Assembly: GCF_016055185.1 (NCBI RefSeq)
Contig: NZ_JAECVR010000013.1
Location: forward strand, 1-64,000
Origin: Paenactinomyces guangxiensis
GTDB lineage: Bacteria > Bacillota > Bacilli > Thermoactinomycetales > Thermoactinomycetaceae
Length of the DNA: 64,000 nt
Reading direction: 5' to 3'
The notes below the pieces were generated by a model. The model worked only from the letters and a program-made list of their open reading frames with translations. It made no database searches and was not told the DNA's origin. Positions 1 to 8,808 of this stretch are shown here, in pieces (position 1 is the stretch's first letter; each line of letters begins with the position of its first letter). The position numbers and the translations under genes are program-made.

Positions 1-1
1 G

Positions 2-181
2 CGGCACAAAATCGAGGAAGTCACCCGCGAGCTCAGGAACACATTTAAACTTAAATGCAACAGTTACACCTTTGAAACAAGCCTGGTCACCGGAAGAATC
101 GACCGCAACCATCTGCTGCCAATGATCTACAACCCGCAGGTACCGGGAACTTCAGGCAAAAAAGATGATGAGACAAGTTGA
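2..181 (+). CDS. 3' end of an unidentified protein
   Basis: An open frame enters from the left edge and runs 59 codons to TGA at 179-181. The C-terminal residues include TFETSLVTGRIDRNHLLP followed by a polar, probably disordered tail (GTSGKKDDETS). I do not recognise the family. A hairpin followed by a T-run starts 21 bases after the stop, which supports this being a genuine gene end. The start lies outside the window. Confidence 0.55.
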   Translation, partial: RHKIEEVTRELRNTFKLKCNSYTFETSLVTGRIDRNHLLPMIYNPQVPGTSGKKDDETS

Positions 182-202
182 AATGAATAAAGGGTAAAGG
201 CC

Positions 203-256
203 ATGATCAAGGCAAATCAAAGGCTGTCTTCTATTTGCCTTGATCATATTTTTTTA
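203..256. terminator. Terminator, probably bidirectional
   Basis: A 15-bp perfect inverted repeat (203-217 with 233-247) is followed by a run of T on the plus strand. It lies between the gene ending at 181 and the convergent minus-strand gene ending at 244, so it can serve both. Confidence 0.75.
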
Positions 257-1035
257 TTCCAACCCTCGCTTAAAGCAGCACGAAACAGTTCATCCAATGG
301 AAGGTCCAGTTTTTGTTCTGAACCGGGCAGGTGTTTGGCTGTCTTTTCAAAATGCCCGATCTTCTCGTGAATAAAGTTGTTGATGGCGTTGATCTTTGCT
401 TCCAAATCCAGTTCATCCCCTGATTTTTTCCGTTCAAGCAGGCAAGTGATTTCGCTTCTTAACTCGTTGTTTGCAGGCAACAGTTCATCCACCAATTGTT
501 CAAACTCCATCGGGGGCATCGTGTGGCTCTTTTCTATCCACATGCATCCGAGAATCGGGCGTAATACATAAAAGTATTTCTTGATTTTCACTTGCTCTCC
601 TTGCAGATACTCGCGGAAGTTCCCTTTTGCCATATTGAGATAATGATACATGCACGATTTCGGCGAAAAAGCAGAGGATAACAATTCCCGAAGCTGCCCG
701 GGAACCGAACCGTGCTCGTAATATTGGATTGGCGACTGCAACCACTCCAGCAGCGGCGGATTTGATTTTCGGAATAAATTTAAGGCTTTTCGCAGGTCCC
801 ATCCGTTGATGTCAAGAAGGTCGTGAATGGGCCGTTCAATCACGTCTCTTTTTTCAAAGATGGATAAATACCATTCGATTGGGCGTATATAGAGAAATCG
901 AACATCATAATCGCTGTCTTTGGAAGGGAATCCCCACGCCCGGCTTCCCGATTCACACGCATAAAGAATACGTACCTGTTCTTCGTTCTCGATTTTCTTC
1001 AGTTCCTCTAAAATCTGACTTTGCTGGTCTAACAT
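244..1035 (-). CDS. Nucleotidyltransferase, YcgL/COG3541 type
   Basis: This is a nucleotidyltransferase-fold protein of the family that includes B. subtilis YcgL. The motif GSRAWGFPSKDSDYDVRF near the N-terminus is the Gly-Ser plus Asp-x-Asp metal-binding signature of the DNA polymerase beta superfamily, so transfer of a nucleotide to an unknown target is expected. The frame extends upstream to a GTG at 1071. I prefer ATG at 1035 because AAGAGAGG sits 10 bases before it and nothing comparable precedes 1071. The gene stands alone, and the small immunity-like genes to its right run the other way. The biological substrate is unknown. Confidence 0.8.
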   Translation of the reverse strand: MLDQQSQILEELKKIENEEQVRILYACESGSRAWGFPSKDSDYDVRFLYIRPIEWYLSIFEKRDVIERPIHDLLDINGWDLRKALNLFRKSNPPLLEWLQSPIQYYEHGSVPGQLRELLSSAFSPKSCMYHYLNMAKGNFREYLQGEQVKIKKYFYVLRPILGCMWIEKSHTMPPMEFEQLVDELLPANNELRSEITCLLERKKSGDELDLEAKINAINNFIHEKIGHFEKTAKHLPGSEQKLDLPLDELFRAALSEGWNKKI

Positions 1036-1166
1036 CTCAATGATACCTCTCTTATGTTTGATGAATTCCACTTACGATTCACAATGCATCTTTGATCAAC
1101 TGCACAGGTATAGATCGGCCGGATTTAAAGCCCATTCGGCGCCATGTTCCATCTACTCAATCATGA

Positions 1167-1388
1167 CATAAACTGCGGTCAACGAGAAGGTTCCCTTCGT
1201 TTTTTCCGGATTTATTAAGGATTACAGAGAGGTTTGACGGTTTATATGCGGCATGGCTCGTTTTGGTGGATATAGAACCAAATATGTTTGCAGTAGAGAA
1301 TGAATACACGATTATTGTTTCTGATGTAAAAGCAGCTGTTGAATATATCATAGATCCGAATGGGCATCCGTTTTATCCCCATCTTTAA
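1167..1388 (+). pseudogene. Remnant of a small immunity-like gene
   Basis: An open stretch from just after TGA 1164-1166 to TAA 1386-1388 encodes 73 codons with no credible start or ribosome binding site. The right half looks protein-like: FDGLYAAWLVLVDIEP, then a segment ending NGHPFYPHL. It closes 20 bases before the start of the next small gene, a spacing typical of coupled immunity genes. I read it as the 3' part of a decayed gene. The family was not identified. Confidence 0.4.
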
Positions 1389-1407
1389 AAGAAATGAGGT
1401 AATAGCC

Positions 1408-1878
1408 TTGCTGCCAGGTGATCTGCGTCAAATCCTTTATCAAAACTTAAAAAATGAAGAGGAAGAAACGTTGGAGAATTTAAAAAAAGTGTTCCATTAT
1501 CCTTTTCCGGATGAGACGGATCTGTTGCTCTTTGAAATGCAAGGGGTCGAATATTTGAATATCACTGCCTTCCCGTTTACTGGTTATGCATCGCAACTGA
1601 CTCATAATACCCATGGCGAAAATTTAACTGCTGATTTAAACCTGTTCTCTTACAATTTACTTAAAGGTTTCCCGGATGAACCAATGGAAGATCATATTCT
1701 GGCTGATACAGAAGAGGAGTTTATTAACTGGTTCGCTAAGCAATGGGAAAAAGCAGGGGGATCTTATTTTCCATATCCTTGCTACCTGACCATTCATGGT
1801 GGTGGGGAACTGTATGATTTGTCCAGGAGAGAGTGGTTGGATGACGCTGAAAAACTGTGGGATTCATTTTTTGAATGA
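1408..1878 (+). CDS. Hypothetical acidic protein, possible orphan immunity
   Basis: This 156-residue acidic protein has no signal peptide or membrane segment. I did not recognise the family. It has the composition of SMI1/KNR4-like or other polymorphic-toxin immunity proteins (Glu/Asp-rich, several Trp and Tyr, and a C-terminal EWLDDAEKLWDSFFE). The frame is open from ATG 1360, but I chose TTG 1408 because GAGGT lies nine bases upstream and 1360 lies inside the preceding open stretch. It sits between a decayed fragment and another small unknown gene, with no toxin gene beside it. The immunity role is inference from size, charge and clustering only. Confidence 0.5.
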   Translation: MLPGDLRQILYQNLKNEEEETLENLKKVFHYPFPDETDLLLFEMQGVEYLNITAFPFTGYASQLTHNTHGENLTADLNLFSYNLLKGFPDEPMEDHILADTEEEFINWFAKQWEKAGGSYFPYPCYLTIHGGGELYDLSRREWLDDAEKLWDSFFE

Positions 1879-1989
1879 GATCACCTAGGGGGTTTAATGA
1901 TGCCTGGTTCATAAATGATCTTTCTTATTTGCCTTGAATCTATTTTTTGGTGAGAAGTCTCCATGGTATCCGCCTGAGGAGGAGTAATT

Positions 1990-2241
1990 TTGGCTTCTTA
2001 CGTATTATTACTGAAAGAATATGAGACTGACGAAATTGTGGTCTACAGATTTGGACCAAATGAAAATGTAATGGGGAAAATTGAGTTAAACAAATTAACC
2101 AAAAAGTTTACTGAGTTAGAAGCGATGCCTGACCCAAACATTCCGTCTCAGTTCTATTTTGATAGAGCTGCGCAGAAATTGGCGGAGTGCTTGATTAGGA
2201 AAGGTGGAAAATTTCCAGAAAGAACAGCATTCGAGTCTTAA
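1990..2241 (+). CDS. Small hypothetical protein, 83 aa
   Basis: An 83-residue soluble protein starts at TTG 1990, directly behind a strong GAGGAGGAG. The middle carries VYRFGPNENVMGKIELNK and the C-terminal part FYFDRAAQKLAECLIRKG, a likely amphipathic helix. I do not recognise it. Small proteins of this kind often lie in clusters of toxin-immunity genes, which fits its two left-hand neighbours, but nothing in the sequence proves that role. Confidence 0.6.
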   Translation: MASYVLLLKEYETDEIVVYRFGPNENVMGKIELNKLTKKFTELEAMPDPNIPSQFYFDRAAQKLAECLIRKGGKFPERTAFES

Positions 2242-2304
2242 TTCTAGTTAATCTTGAATGACTTTATTTTTTGGTTCACGGTTTGGACAGTGCTGAATGT
2301 ATGG

Positions 2305-2336
2305 TTTAAAAAGCCCTCCGGCAACGAGGAGGGCTT
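2305..2336 (-). terminator. Terminator of coaW
   Basis: AAGCCCTCC (2311-2319) pairs with GGAGGGCTT (2328-2336). Read on the minus strand the stem is followed by T residues, 33 bases after the pantothenate kinase gene ends. Confidence 0.75.
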
Positions 2337-2368
2337 TGGTTATGACTTGCGGCGACTGGTCCCCGGTC

Positions 2369-3178
2369 TTAACCAAGAGACAATAAAGCTCCAATGGCCC
2401 CGCTGTACTCTCCATGTTCCGGAAACACGGGTGAAGCTCCGCCAAGCTTTGTATAACTTTCTACCACTTCTTTAAGAGGGTCGTTCCGAACGAAAGATGA
2501 ACCGATGTAAATAATGGATGATACTCCGTAATGTCCGGCTGCAAGAACACTTACGACTGCCACCGTTTCCCCTACCAGACCGATGACAGAAGCTAATCGA
2601 TCTTCTTTGGTCAATGGGTCTGTGGATCCCTGCGGTAAAATATTTCCGAAATTGCTTGCTGTTATATCGCCCGGAAGGGGAGGTTCTGCTCCCTCATAAA
2701 TATGGCTTACTTTCAGGTCTATTCGATCCCGAACTCCTTTGGCGGCCAGTGATACAATGGCTTCATAATCTGTCAGCCCGGTCAGCAATTGGGACAGCCC
2801 CATGATGGTCCCGCCGCCAACCCCGGTTCCTCCGAGCCGCTGTTGCTTGTTATGGTCAATATGGTGAATCGAAGTGCCGGTGCCGACATTGGTTAATATA
2901 TATGATTTCTCTGAACCGTCGTTTTTTGCGAGAAGATAACGCACTCCGTCACATGTTGCCTCAAATTCAACCATTTCTGCAACTTTATAATTGATCATTG
3001 ACTTCAATAAAGCTGCTTTACCGCCGGTCATACAAATCTTAGCCTTTTCAAATCCGTTGATCCATGAAGCTGCATCTCCCAATCGGGAAATTGGAAACCT
3101 CTTAAATTTGAGCGAATGATTATGCATATAGGCGGCTTTGACCAGCGTACCGCCAGCATCAATTCCAATATTTATCAT
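2369..3178 (-). CDS. coaW: Type II pantothenate kinase
   Basis: This enzyme phosphorylates pantothenate, the first step of coenzyme A synthesis in the cytosol. The 269-residue protein has the ASKHA fold of the bacterial type II family: the N-terminal phosphate loop INIGIDAGGTLVK, a central TNVGTGTSIH, a Gly-rich GGTGVGGGTIMG near residue 120, and SSIIYIGSSF near the C-terminus. Length matches Staphylococcus and Bacillus CoaW. ATG 3178 has GAGGAAGTG about 14 bases upstream. It is monocistronic and ends in a terminator. In other Bacillales type II enzymes escape feedback inhibition by CoA. CoA demand would be high here given the ligases nearby, though no link is shown. Confidence 0.93.
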   Translation of the reverse strand: MINIGIDAGGTLVKAAYMHNHSLKFKRFPISRLGDAASWINGFEKAKICMTGGKAALLKSMINYKVAEMVEFEATCDGVRYLLAKNDGSEKSYILTNVGTGTSIHHIDHNKQQRLGGTGVGGGTIMGLSQLLTGLTDYEAIVSLAAKGVRDRIDLKVSHIYEGAEPPLPGDITASNFGNILPQGSTDPLTKEDRLASVIGLVGETVAVVSVLAAGHYGVSSIIYIGSSFVRNDPLKEVVESYTKLGGASPVFPEHGEYSGAIGALLSLG

Positions 3179-3251
3179 TGGTTTATTGTTTCACTTCCTC
3201 TATTGGGATGAAATGGTATCATTCGTTCTTTTTCGTTGTGATCTTTAATAT

Positions 3252-4400
3252 TTACTTAAAATTCAGTGTTATACTCACCACTTCCGGATGATTGCCGATT
3301 CTTAACGGCGGACCCCAGGTACCGAAGCCTGATGAAATGATAAGGTGGTAGTTTTCTTTCTTAAGTAATCCCCAATCCTGTTCGTAGATCAGCCCGGTGA
3401 TCAGGTTTGCGGGAAATATCTGGCCCCGGTGGGTATGGCCGGACAGTTGCAGATCGATGCCGTTTGCCTGGGCCTGTTCCAGATCAAGGGGCTGGTGGTC
3501 TAGTAGAATGAGGGGCCTGGAAGAATCGGTTCCCTTCAGTAAATCTTTCAGTTCCTTCCGTGCCGGTACGCTGCGGCGGTTGGGATCGTCCCGGCCGATG
3601 AGATACAGGCTGTCTCCAATGCGGACAGAGTTGTCCTTTAAGACATGGATTCCCGCTTCCTTCAGGTGCCGCATTAATTCACTGTCATGATCACGCAGAT
3701 CCCGGTCATGGTTTCCGGGAACGGCATATGTTCCGTATGGTACCTTGATCTGCCCCAAAACTTCAGCCAATTTCCCGGCTTCTCCCGACGGGAGGCTTCC
3801 GTCCGTGATATCTCCGGCCAGCACAACCATGTCGGGCTTGATTTCATTCATCATTTCGATCAAGCGGTTCAGCCGTTCAACATCAATAATCAGGCCGTAG
3901 TGAATGTCGGAAATCATGGCGATTTGGAGTTGTTGCAGGGAGCCGGCATCTTTATTTACTGTGACATCGTACTCTGTGATTACCGGATTGCGGGCATTCC
4001 AACCGCCGTAAGTCACAATGGCCAAAACGAGGATAACCACTGCGGCACCCAAAATCGGGGGCGTTTTTTTATGTTCCTTGACGGCTGCGGGTATAAAGCG
4101 GGCCCATTTATCAATAAGCCTGATGAAATCAATGGCCAGGAGCAGGAAAAAACCATACAAAACGGCTATCATCGAGTACCCTCCCCAGATGGTTAACCAG
4201 GGCACGATGGCGCCAGGCAGAACATCCTCTCCCAGTTCTGCGGCAGGGAAGGGCAAGACCAATAAGAAGAAAACAATCAAACACAGTATCCGGGTCAAAC
4301 GGGAAGCCGATTTGCCGAGGATGGTCCATCCTCTGCGGCCTATGTAGTAACACATCAAACTATATAAGAATAAAAATACAGTTATCATTAGACCCCACAT
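3252..4400 (-). CDS. Membrane metallophosphoesterase, YkuE-like
   Basis: This is a calcineurin-like phosphoesterase anchored by three to four N-terminal transmembrane segments (about residues 1-135), with the catalytic domain probably outside the membrane. The dimetal ligands appear in order: ISDIHYG, LAGDITDG, PGNHDRD, LLDHQP and LSGHTHRGQ, all intact. The 382-residue length and layout match YkuE/YaeI-type enzymes, some of which hydrolyse lipid-linked phosphates such as UDP-2,3-diacylglucosamine or undecaprenyl derivatives. The substrate here is unknown. The gene has its own start and is separated from coaW by 73 bases, so a shared transcript is possible. Confidence 0.9.
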   Translation of the reverse strand: MWGLMITVFLFLYSLMCYYIGRRGWTILGKSASRLTRILCLIVFFLLVLPFPAAELGEDVLPGAIVPWLTIWGGYSMIAVLYGFFLLLAIDFIRLIDKWARFIPAAVKEHKKTPPILGAAVVILVLAIVTYGGWNARNPVITEYDVTVNKDAGSLQQLQIAMISDIHYGLIIDVERLNRLIEMMNEIKPDMVVLAGDITDGSLPSGEAGKLAEVLGQIKVPYGTYAVPGNHDRDLRDHDSELMRHLKEAGIHVLKDNSVRIGDSLYLIGRDDPNRRSVPARKELKDLLKGTDSSRPLILLDHQPLDLEQAQANGIDLQLSGHTHRGQIFPANLITGLIYEQDWGLLKKENYHLIISSGFGTWGPPLRIGNHPEVVSITLNFK

Positions 4401-4936
4401 GTTTACTTATCTCCTCCATGGTGTAGTTCGGGACAGTATTCGACAGTGCGTAGTGAGTGGGCCAGTTGATTAGGAAATTTCTGTAAATTTAAACTGTAAA
4501 TCGGATCAGAAAGCATGATGGAATAGCGGCATTGGTTTCCGTGACTCATCCGTCAGTTGTACCGTTTGACCAATAAAATACCCTCTTGAACCCTTATTAT
4601 TTAGGGTATCAAAGAGGGGGATGATTTACCAGATGTCCCTGGTATACTACTTATTGATTCTCCGGGATGGAACGGAATCGTTATTTCTATTCCTTTTTAT
4701 TCAGGTTCTTTCCATATTAAGCATGGGGGCCGTGGATCAATAGCGGCGGTTGGCTTGTGGTTCAAGGGTACCATGTTGACTTTATATTTCGTGATATAAA
4801 AAGAGTCTCACAGGTGATCGATGACGGTGTTTCAGGTTCTGTTTCATCTCATTATCCTGTCATTTGAACTTCTAATATAGTAAAATTCTTTATATAAATA
4901 TTAGTATGTAGTTTATAGATAAGGAGGTTAAACTGA
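4401..4936. other. Intergenic region with hairpin and tiny frame
   Basis: This 536-base stretch holds a hairpin (CCCTCTT 4581-4587 with AAGAGGG 4612-4618, plus an inner ACCC/GGGT) without a clear T-run. An open frame 4621-4743 encodes a 40-residue hydrophobic peptide starting MIYQMSLVYYLLILR, with GAGGGGG directly in front. I cannot tell whether the peptide is real. The last 70 bases are AT-rich and presumably carry the promoter of the ligase gene. Confidence 0.35.
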
Positions 4937-6454
4937 ATGCCTACATTGGGGAAGATCTTACAACACAGAGCTTACTTCACTCCAAAAAAAGAAGCGATTG
5001 TTGGTATGAAGCGACGTTTTACATATGAACAATATAATAAACGTGTCAATCAATTCGCACATTATCTTCTTAGTTTAGATGTAAAACCAGGGGATCGAAT
5101 TGCGCTCTTATGTTCAACCGATTATTGGAATCCTATGCTTATCTTTGCTATAGCCAAAGTTGGAGCGATTGTGATCCCGCTTAACTGGAGACTCAATGCA
5201 AATGAGTTAGCACCTTTAATGGAAAATGCTCAACCCAAAATATTGTTTTATGACGAAGAGTTTAGCAATATTCTTACGTATGCAAAAGATATCTCTCATA
5301 TAGAACGGGCGATCAAAGTCGGAGTAGATGGAGATCTGGATCCTGCGCTTGAAGAGCTGATAGATTCTTTTCCTGATCAGGAACCAAATATAGAAGTAGA
5401 TCAACATGCGCCAGTCATTCTCGCCTATACCTCTGGAACGACTGGTACTCCCAAAGGCGTGTTAGGTAGTCATGATCAGTATTATAACTCCTGTGTATCA
5501 GCACTTTTTGCTGGCGGCTTTGGATCAGATGGAAGATCTTTGTTTTTTTCACCTCTCTTTCATGTTAGCGCTTTATGTCTCTTACTACAAGCAGCTCTAA
5601 CAGGTCAAACCATTGTGTTCATGCCAAGATTTCATCCTCGGCAAGTTTGGGACATAGTAGAACAAGAACGGGTTACTTTTGTTTATGGTGCACCTGCTCT
5701 GCTCAAGATGATGCTACCCTTTCTTTTGGAAAGAGACCGGGATCTCGGCAGCTTACAAATGATAGGTTCGGGGGGAACATTTTTACCTAAAGATTTAGCG
5801 TTAAGTTATATTTCCTTTGGATACCCGGTCATGAATATTTATGGACAAAGCGAATTTATGGGTGCTATCTCTTACTGGTCGCCAGACATGGGGCTGGATA
5901 AAATAGATTCGATCGGTAAACTGATCAATGGAGAAATGAAGATTGTTGATGCCGATACAAAACAAGAACTCCCTCCTGGTGAGGTCGGCGAAATTGCGGT
6001 CAAAAGTCCCTCTGTTTTTATAGGGTATTGGCAAAACGATGAGGAAACGCTAAAAGTCAAAGATGAGGATGGATGGCTGTATACTGGTGATGCCGGATAT
6101 ATAGATCAAGATGGGTTCATCTATGTCGTCGATCGGTATAAAGATATGATTCGCTTTGCAGTAGAGACCGTTTTTCCGTCCGAAGTAGAAGAAGTGATTA
6201 GAGGATTAGATGGAGTAAATGATGTAGCTTTAATAGGAGTTCCCCACAAAGATTTCGGAGAGATTCCAAGAGCATATATCGAGTTAAAAGAAGGAGCAAC
6301 GATAACAGAACAGGAAGTATTAGCCTATTGTCATGAGAAGATGGCTGCTTTCAAAGTTCGAGAAGTGATTTTTATAGAAAAACTGCCTCGCAATGGGGTT
6401 GGAAAAATACAGAAACAATTGTTACGCGATCAAGCGGCTTCCAAAACCAAATAA
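4937..6454 (+). CDS. AMP-dependent acyl-CoA ligase with divergent A8 motif
   Basis: This member of the acyl-CoA synthetase/adenylate-forming superfamily activates a carboxylic acid to its acyl-AMP and then the CoA thioester. Of 505 residues, the A3 phosphate loop YTSGTTGTPKGV lies at 164-175, A5 is NIYGQSE, A7 is YTGDAGY, and the A10 lysine lies in RNGVGKIQK. The A8 hinge is unusual: RYKDMIRFAVETVFPSEVE, where relatives have a Gly-Gly-Glu-Asn segment before the Pro. ATG 4937 follows a strong AAGGAGG. Third positions are visibly AT-richer than in the ligase at 37818, which suggests separate acquisition. It stands alone, so the acid it uses cannot be inferred from neighbours. Confidence 0.85.
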   Translation: MPTLGKILQHRAYFTPKKEAIVGMKRRFTYEQYNKRVNQFAHYLLSLDVKPGDRIALLCSTDYWNPMLIFAIAKVGAIVIPLNWRLNANELAPLMENAQPKILFYDEEFSNILTYAKDISHIERAIKVGVDGDLDPALEELIDSFPDQEPNIEVDQHAPVILAYTSGTTGTPKGVLGSHDQYYNSCVSALFAGGFGSDGRSLFFSPLFHVSALCLLLQAALTGQTIVFMPRFHPRQVWDIVEQERVTFVYGAPALLKMMLPFLLERDRDLGSLQMIGSGGTFLPKDLALSYISFGYPVMNIYGQSEFMGAISYWSPDMGLDKIDSIGKLINGEMKIVDADTKQELPPGEVGEIAVKSPSVFIGYWQNDEETLKVKDEDGWLYTGDAGYIDQDGFIYVVDRYKDMIRFAVETVFPSEVEEVIRGLDGVNDVALIGVPHKDFGEIPRAYIELKEGATITEQEVLAYCHEKMAAFKVREVIFIEKLPRNGVGKIQKQLLRDQAASKTK

Positions 6455-6747
6455 CAAAGTGTACCTGGCGTTGCAGGAGTTTTCTTAGTCGGATCAAAGA
6501 GCAACTGGAATATACGAGATTCCGAAGTGTTGATCCGGTCGATGTCCGTTTCACAATGTAGTTAAGGCGATTTTTTGGTAGTGTAGCATGGTAGATCTGG
6601 AACATTGCTTACCGTCTGTATAAAACCACAGACGGTTCTATTTAACTTTCTAAGGGCTTTTAGTGATTAATTATGGTTGAATGTTTCAAAAATATAGATT
6701 TTTGCTATCTCTTGATACCCAAGGGATAAATATAAAGGATATCTCAT
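6455..6747. other. Intergenic region with terminator
   Basis: An intrinsic hairpin (ACCGTCTGT 6611-6619 with ACAGACGGT 6628-6636, then a T-rich tail) probably ends the ligase transcript. Between the ligase and the hairpin an open stretch ends in RFRSVDPVDVRFTM, which could be a transposase-like tail, but it is too short to call. The rest is AT-rich and shows nothing recognisable. Confidence 0.5.
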
Positions 6748-6843
6748 TTGGCTTGCTGCAAGTACACTGTAATTTGTCTCCTTAATGTTATCCCAATTCT
6801 AAATGTTTATTCAAATAAAAAACGAATGGAGGAGCGGGAAGCC

Positions 6844-7002
6844 TTGGCAATGGTTATGAACGGCGATACGAAGATTTTTGTCAGTTGCCATTTCATTGCG
6901 ATAGGATCCATGGACTTAAAGGAATCGATGGCGAACGCAAGAAGGTATTTGTATACATGTGTACGCAACATTGCCCGTTTAATGAAAGCGTCATCAAGTT
7001 AA
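6844..7002 (+). CDS. Small protein upstream of gntP-family gene
   Basis: This is a frame of about 52 codons ending 21 bases before the permease gene. The frame is open from 6748, but GGAGG at 6828-6832 points to TTG 6844 as the start. The product carries MNGDTKIFVSCHFIAIGS and the helix-like MANARRYLYTCVRNIARL. I do not recognise it. It may be a real small gene co-transcribed with the permease, or the tail of a decayed regulator or kinase. Confidence 0.35.
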   Translation: MAMVMNGDTKIFVSCHFIAIGSMDLKESMANARRYLYTCVRNIARLMKASSS

Positions 7003-7023
7003 AGATTTGAAGGGGGAAGTTAT

Positions 7024-8382
7024 ATGGTACATGGACCTTTATTGTTTTTAATTATCTTATTAGGTGTTGGATTTATCGTTTTGGCAACGGCAAAGTGGAA
7101 GCTGCATCCGTTTTTAGCTTTATTGATAGCGTCTTTTGGAGTGGGAATTGCCGCAGGGATGCCGTTGGCTGATGTGGTTAAAGCTGTCAATGATGGTTTT
7201 GGCGGGCTGATGAGCAGTATCGGAATTGTTATCTTAGCGGGAACAGTAATTGGAACTATTTTAGAAAAATCGGGAGCTGCTTTGCGTATGGCAGAAGTTG
7301 TTTTAAGACTTGTAGGAGAAAAAAGACCACAGTTAGCTATGTCCTTAATAGGAGCAATTGTCAGCATTCCCGTTTTTTGTGATTCGGGATATGTGATATT
7401 GTCGAGTTTGAATAAAGCACTTGCCAAACGGACAAACGTAGCTCTTGCCTCTATGTCTGTTGCACTGGCTACTGGATTGTATGCTACCCATACCCTTGTA
7501 CCGCCGACACCCGGACCGATTGCAGCGGCGGGTAACATCGGAGCGAGCAATTATTTAGGGACGATTATCATTATCGGACTGATTGTAGCTATTCCGGTTA
7601 TTTTAGTGGGGTATATTTGGGCCATTAAGGTGGCAAGCAAAATTCATATTCAAGGAGAAGAAGATCATCACTTTAACTACGATGAGGTCGTGAAGCAGTT
7701 CGGAAACCTTCCTTCCACTGGAAAAGCGTTTGCACCGATTGTGATTCCAATCCTATTCATCGGTGTAGCTTCTATCATTTCTTCCCTTGGATGGACCGGG
7801 CAATTCCCTAATTTCTTTCTTTTTCTTGGTACACCAGTTGTCGCCCTGTTAATAGGCGTATTTGTTTCGTTTACACTTTTGCCGAAGTGGAATGAAGAAA
7901 CCTTAACGGGATGGGTTGGAGAAGGAATAAAAGATTCGGCAACGATCATTCTCATTACAGGAGCAGGCGGAGCTTTCGGTTCGGTTATTAAGACGACACC
8001 GGTAGCCGATTTGATTAAAGGATTGGCTGATGGTGGTCTTTTGAGTGGGGCTTTTGTTCTATTAATTCCCTTTATTGTAGCGGCGGCATTGAAAACAGCG
8101 CAAGGTTCATCAACCGCGGCCCTGGTCATTACATCTGCTCTTATTGCTCCAATGATTAAGCAAATGGGGATGGATGGGGCGATCCCATTAGCCCTTGTCG
8201 TTATGGCTGTTGGTGCGGGTGCGATGGCAGTGAGTCACGTAAACGACAGCTATTTCTGGGTAGTCACGCAATTCAGTGGAATGAAAGTGACCGAAGCGTA
8301 TAAAGCTCAAACGATGGCTACATTGCTACAGGGCGTAACAGCTATTATTGTAACTATGATTTTATGGGTGATTCTCGTATAA
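7024..8382 (+). CDS. GntP-family permease
   Basis: This integral membrane H+ symporter of the gluconate/GntP family has 452 residues and about twelve hydrophobic segments. Family landmarks are the repeated GVGIAAGMPLADVV, the THTLVPPTPGPIAAAG loop and VSHVNDSYFWVV near the end. Family members import gluconate, fructuronate, D-serine, glycerate or 3-hydroxybutyrate, so the substrate is uncertain. ATG 7024 follows AAGGGGGAAG. A terminator comes right after. No kinase or dehydrogenase lies beside it, unlike the other two GntP paralogues in this window. Confidence 0.88.
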   Translation: MVHGPLLFLIILLGVGFIVLATAKWKLHPFLALLIASFGVGIAAGMPLADVVKAVNDGFGGLMSSIGIVILAGTVIGTILEKSGAALRMAEVVLRLVGEKRPQLAMSLIGAIVSIPVFCDSGYVILSSLNKALAKRTNVALASMSVALATGLYATHTLVPPTPGPIAAAGNIGASNYLGTIIIIGLIVAIPVILVGYIWAIKVASKIHIQGEEDHHFNYDEVVKQFGNLPSTGKAFAPIVIPILFIGVASIISSLGWTGQFPNFFLFLGTPVVALLIGVFVSFTLLPKWNEETLTGWVGEGIKDSATIILITGAGGAFGSVIKTTPVADLIKGLADGGLLSGAFVLLIPFIVAAALKTAQGSSTAALVITSALIAPMIKQMGMDGAIPLALVVMAVGAGAMAVSHVNDSYFWVVTQFSGMKVTEAYKAQTMATLLQGVTAIIVTMILWVILV

Positions 8383-8413
8383 AAGAAATTTTTTGTTACG
8401 CTAACAGCGATCG

Positions 8414-8447
8414 ACCGTTCCGCTCTTAACATGGGCGGTTTTTCTTT
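8414..8447 (+). terminator. Terminator after GntP-family gene
   Basis: ACCGTTC (8414-8420) pairs with GGGCGGT (8433-8439), allowing two G-T pairs, and is followed by TTTTTCTTT. Confidence 0.65.
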
Positions 8448-8722
8448 GGTCAAAATCAAGAGTGAAAGAGATATCTTACTCATGCTTTATATTCGGTTCC
8501 TAATCAGCCTGTAAGATTTGCTCCACATTCACGCATGACGAATACTAAGCGGGATGAAGCAACAGGAAACAAACCAATAAAAACAAGCTACAATGCGGGT
8601 GAGCTGTCTGATTGTGGATATATTTTGTTTTTCGCTATATTGTGAGACAGCAGATAGGAACTTGGATACTATAATTAGTTGTTAAGAATTTAAATATATT
8701 ATTAAATATAAAAGAGATAATA

Positions 8723-8752
8723 TTGTAACATAAACGTATATTCGTGTATAAT
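8723..8752 (+). promoter_or_regulatory. Sigma-A-type promoter of the toxin operon
   Basis: A -35 box TTGTAA (8723-8728) and a perfect -10 box TATAAT (8747-8752) are separated by 18 bases in a very AT-rich stretch. The predicted transcript starts near 8759, about 170 bases before the first usable toxin start, leaving a long leader. Confidence 0.65.
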
Positions 8753-8808
8753 TTAAAAGAACTAATTTTTTGATTTTAGTAAAATGGTGTAAGACTACCG
8801 TATTTCTT

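Noticed and set aside
6481-6560. Possible transposase tail (RFRSVDPVDVRFTM)
   Set aside because: Too short, with no inverted repeats or target duplication around it.
7020-7550. 176-codon minus-strand frame
   Set aside because: Antisense of the GntP-family permease; no start signal and no recognisable protein features.
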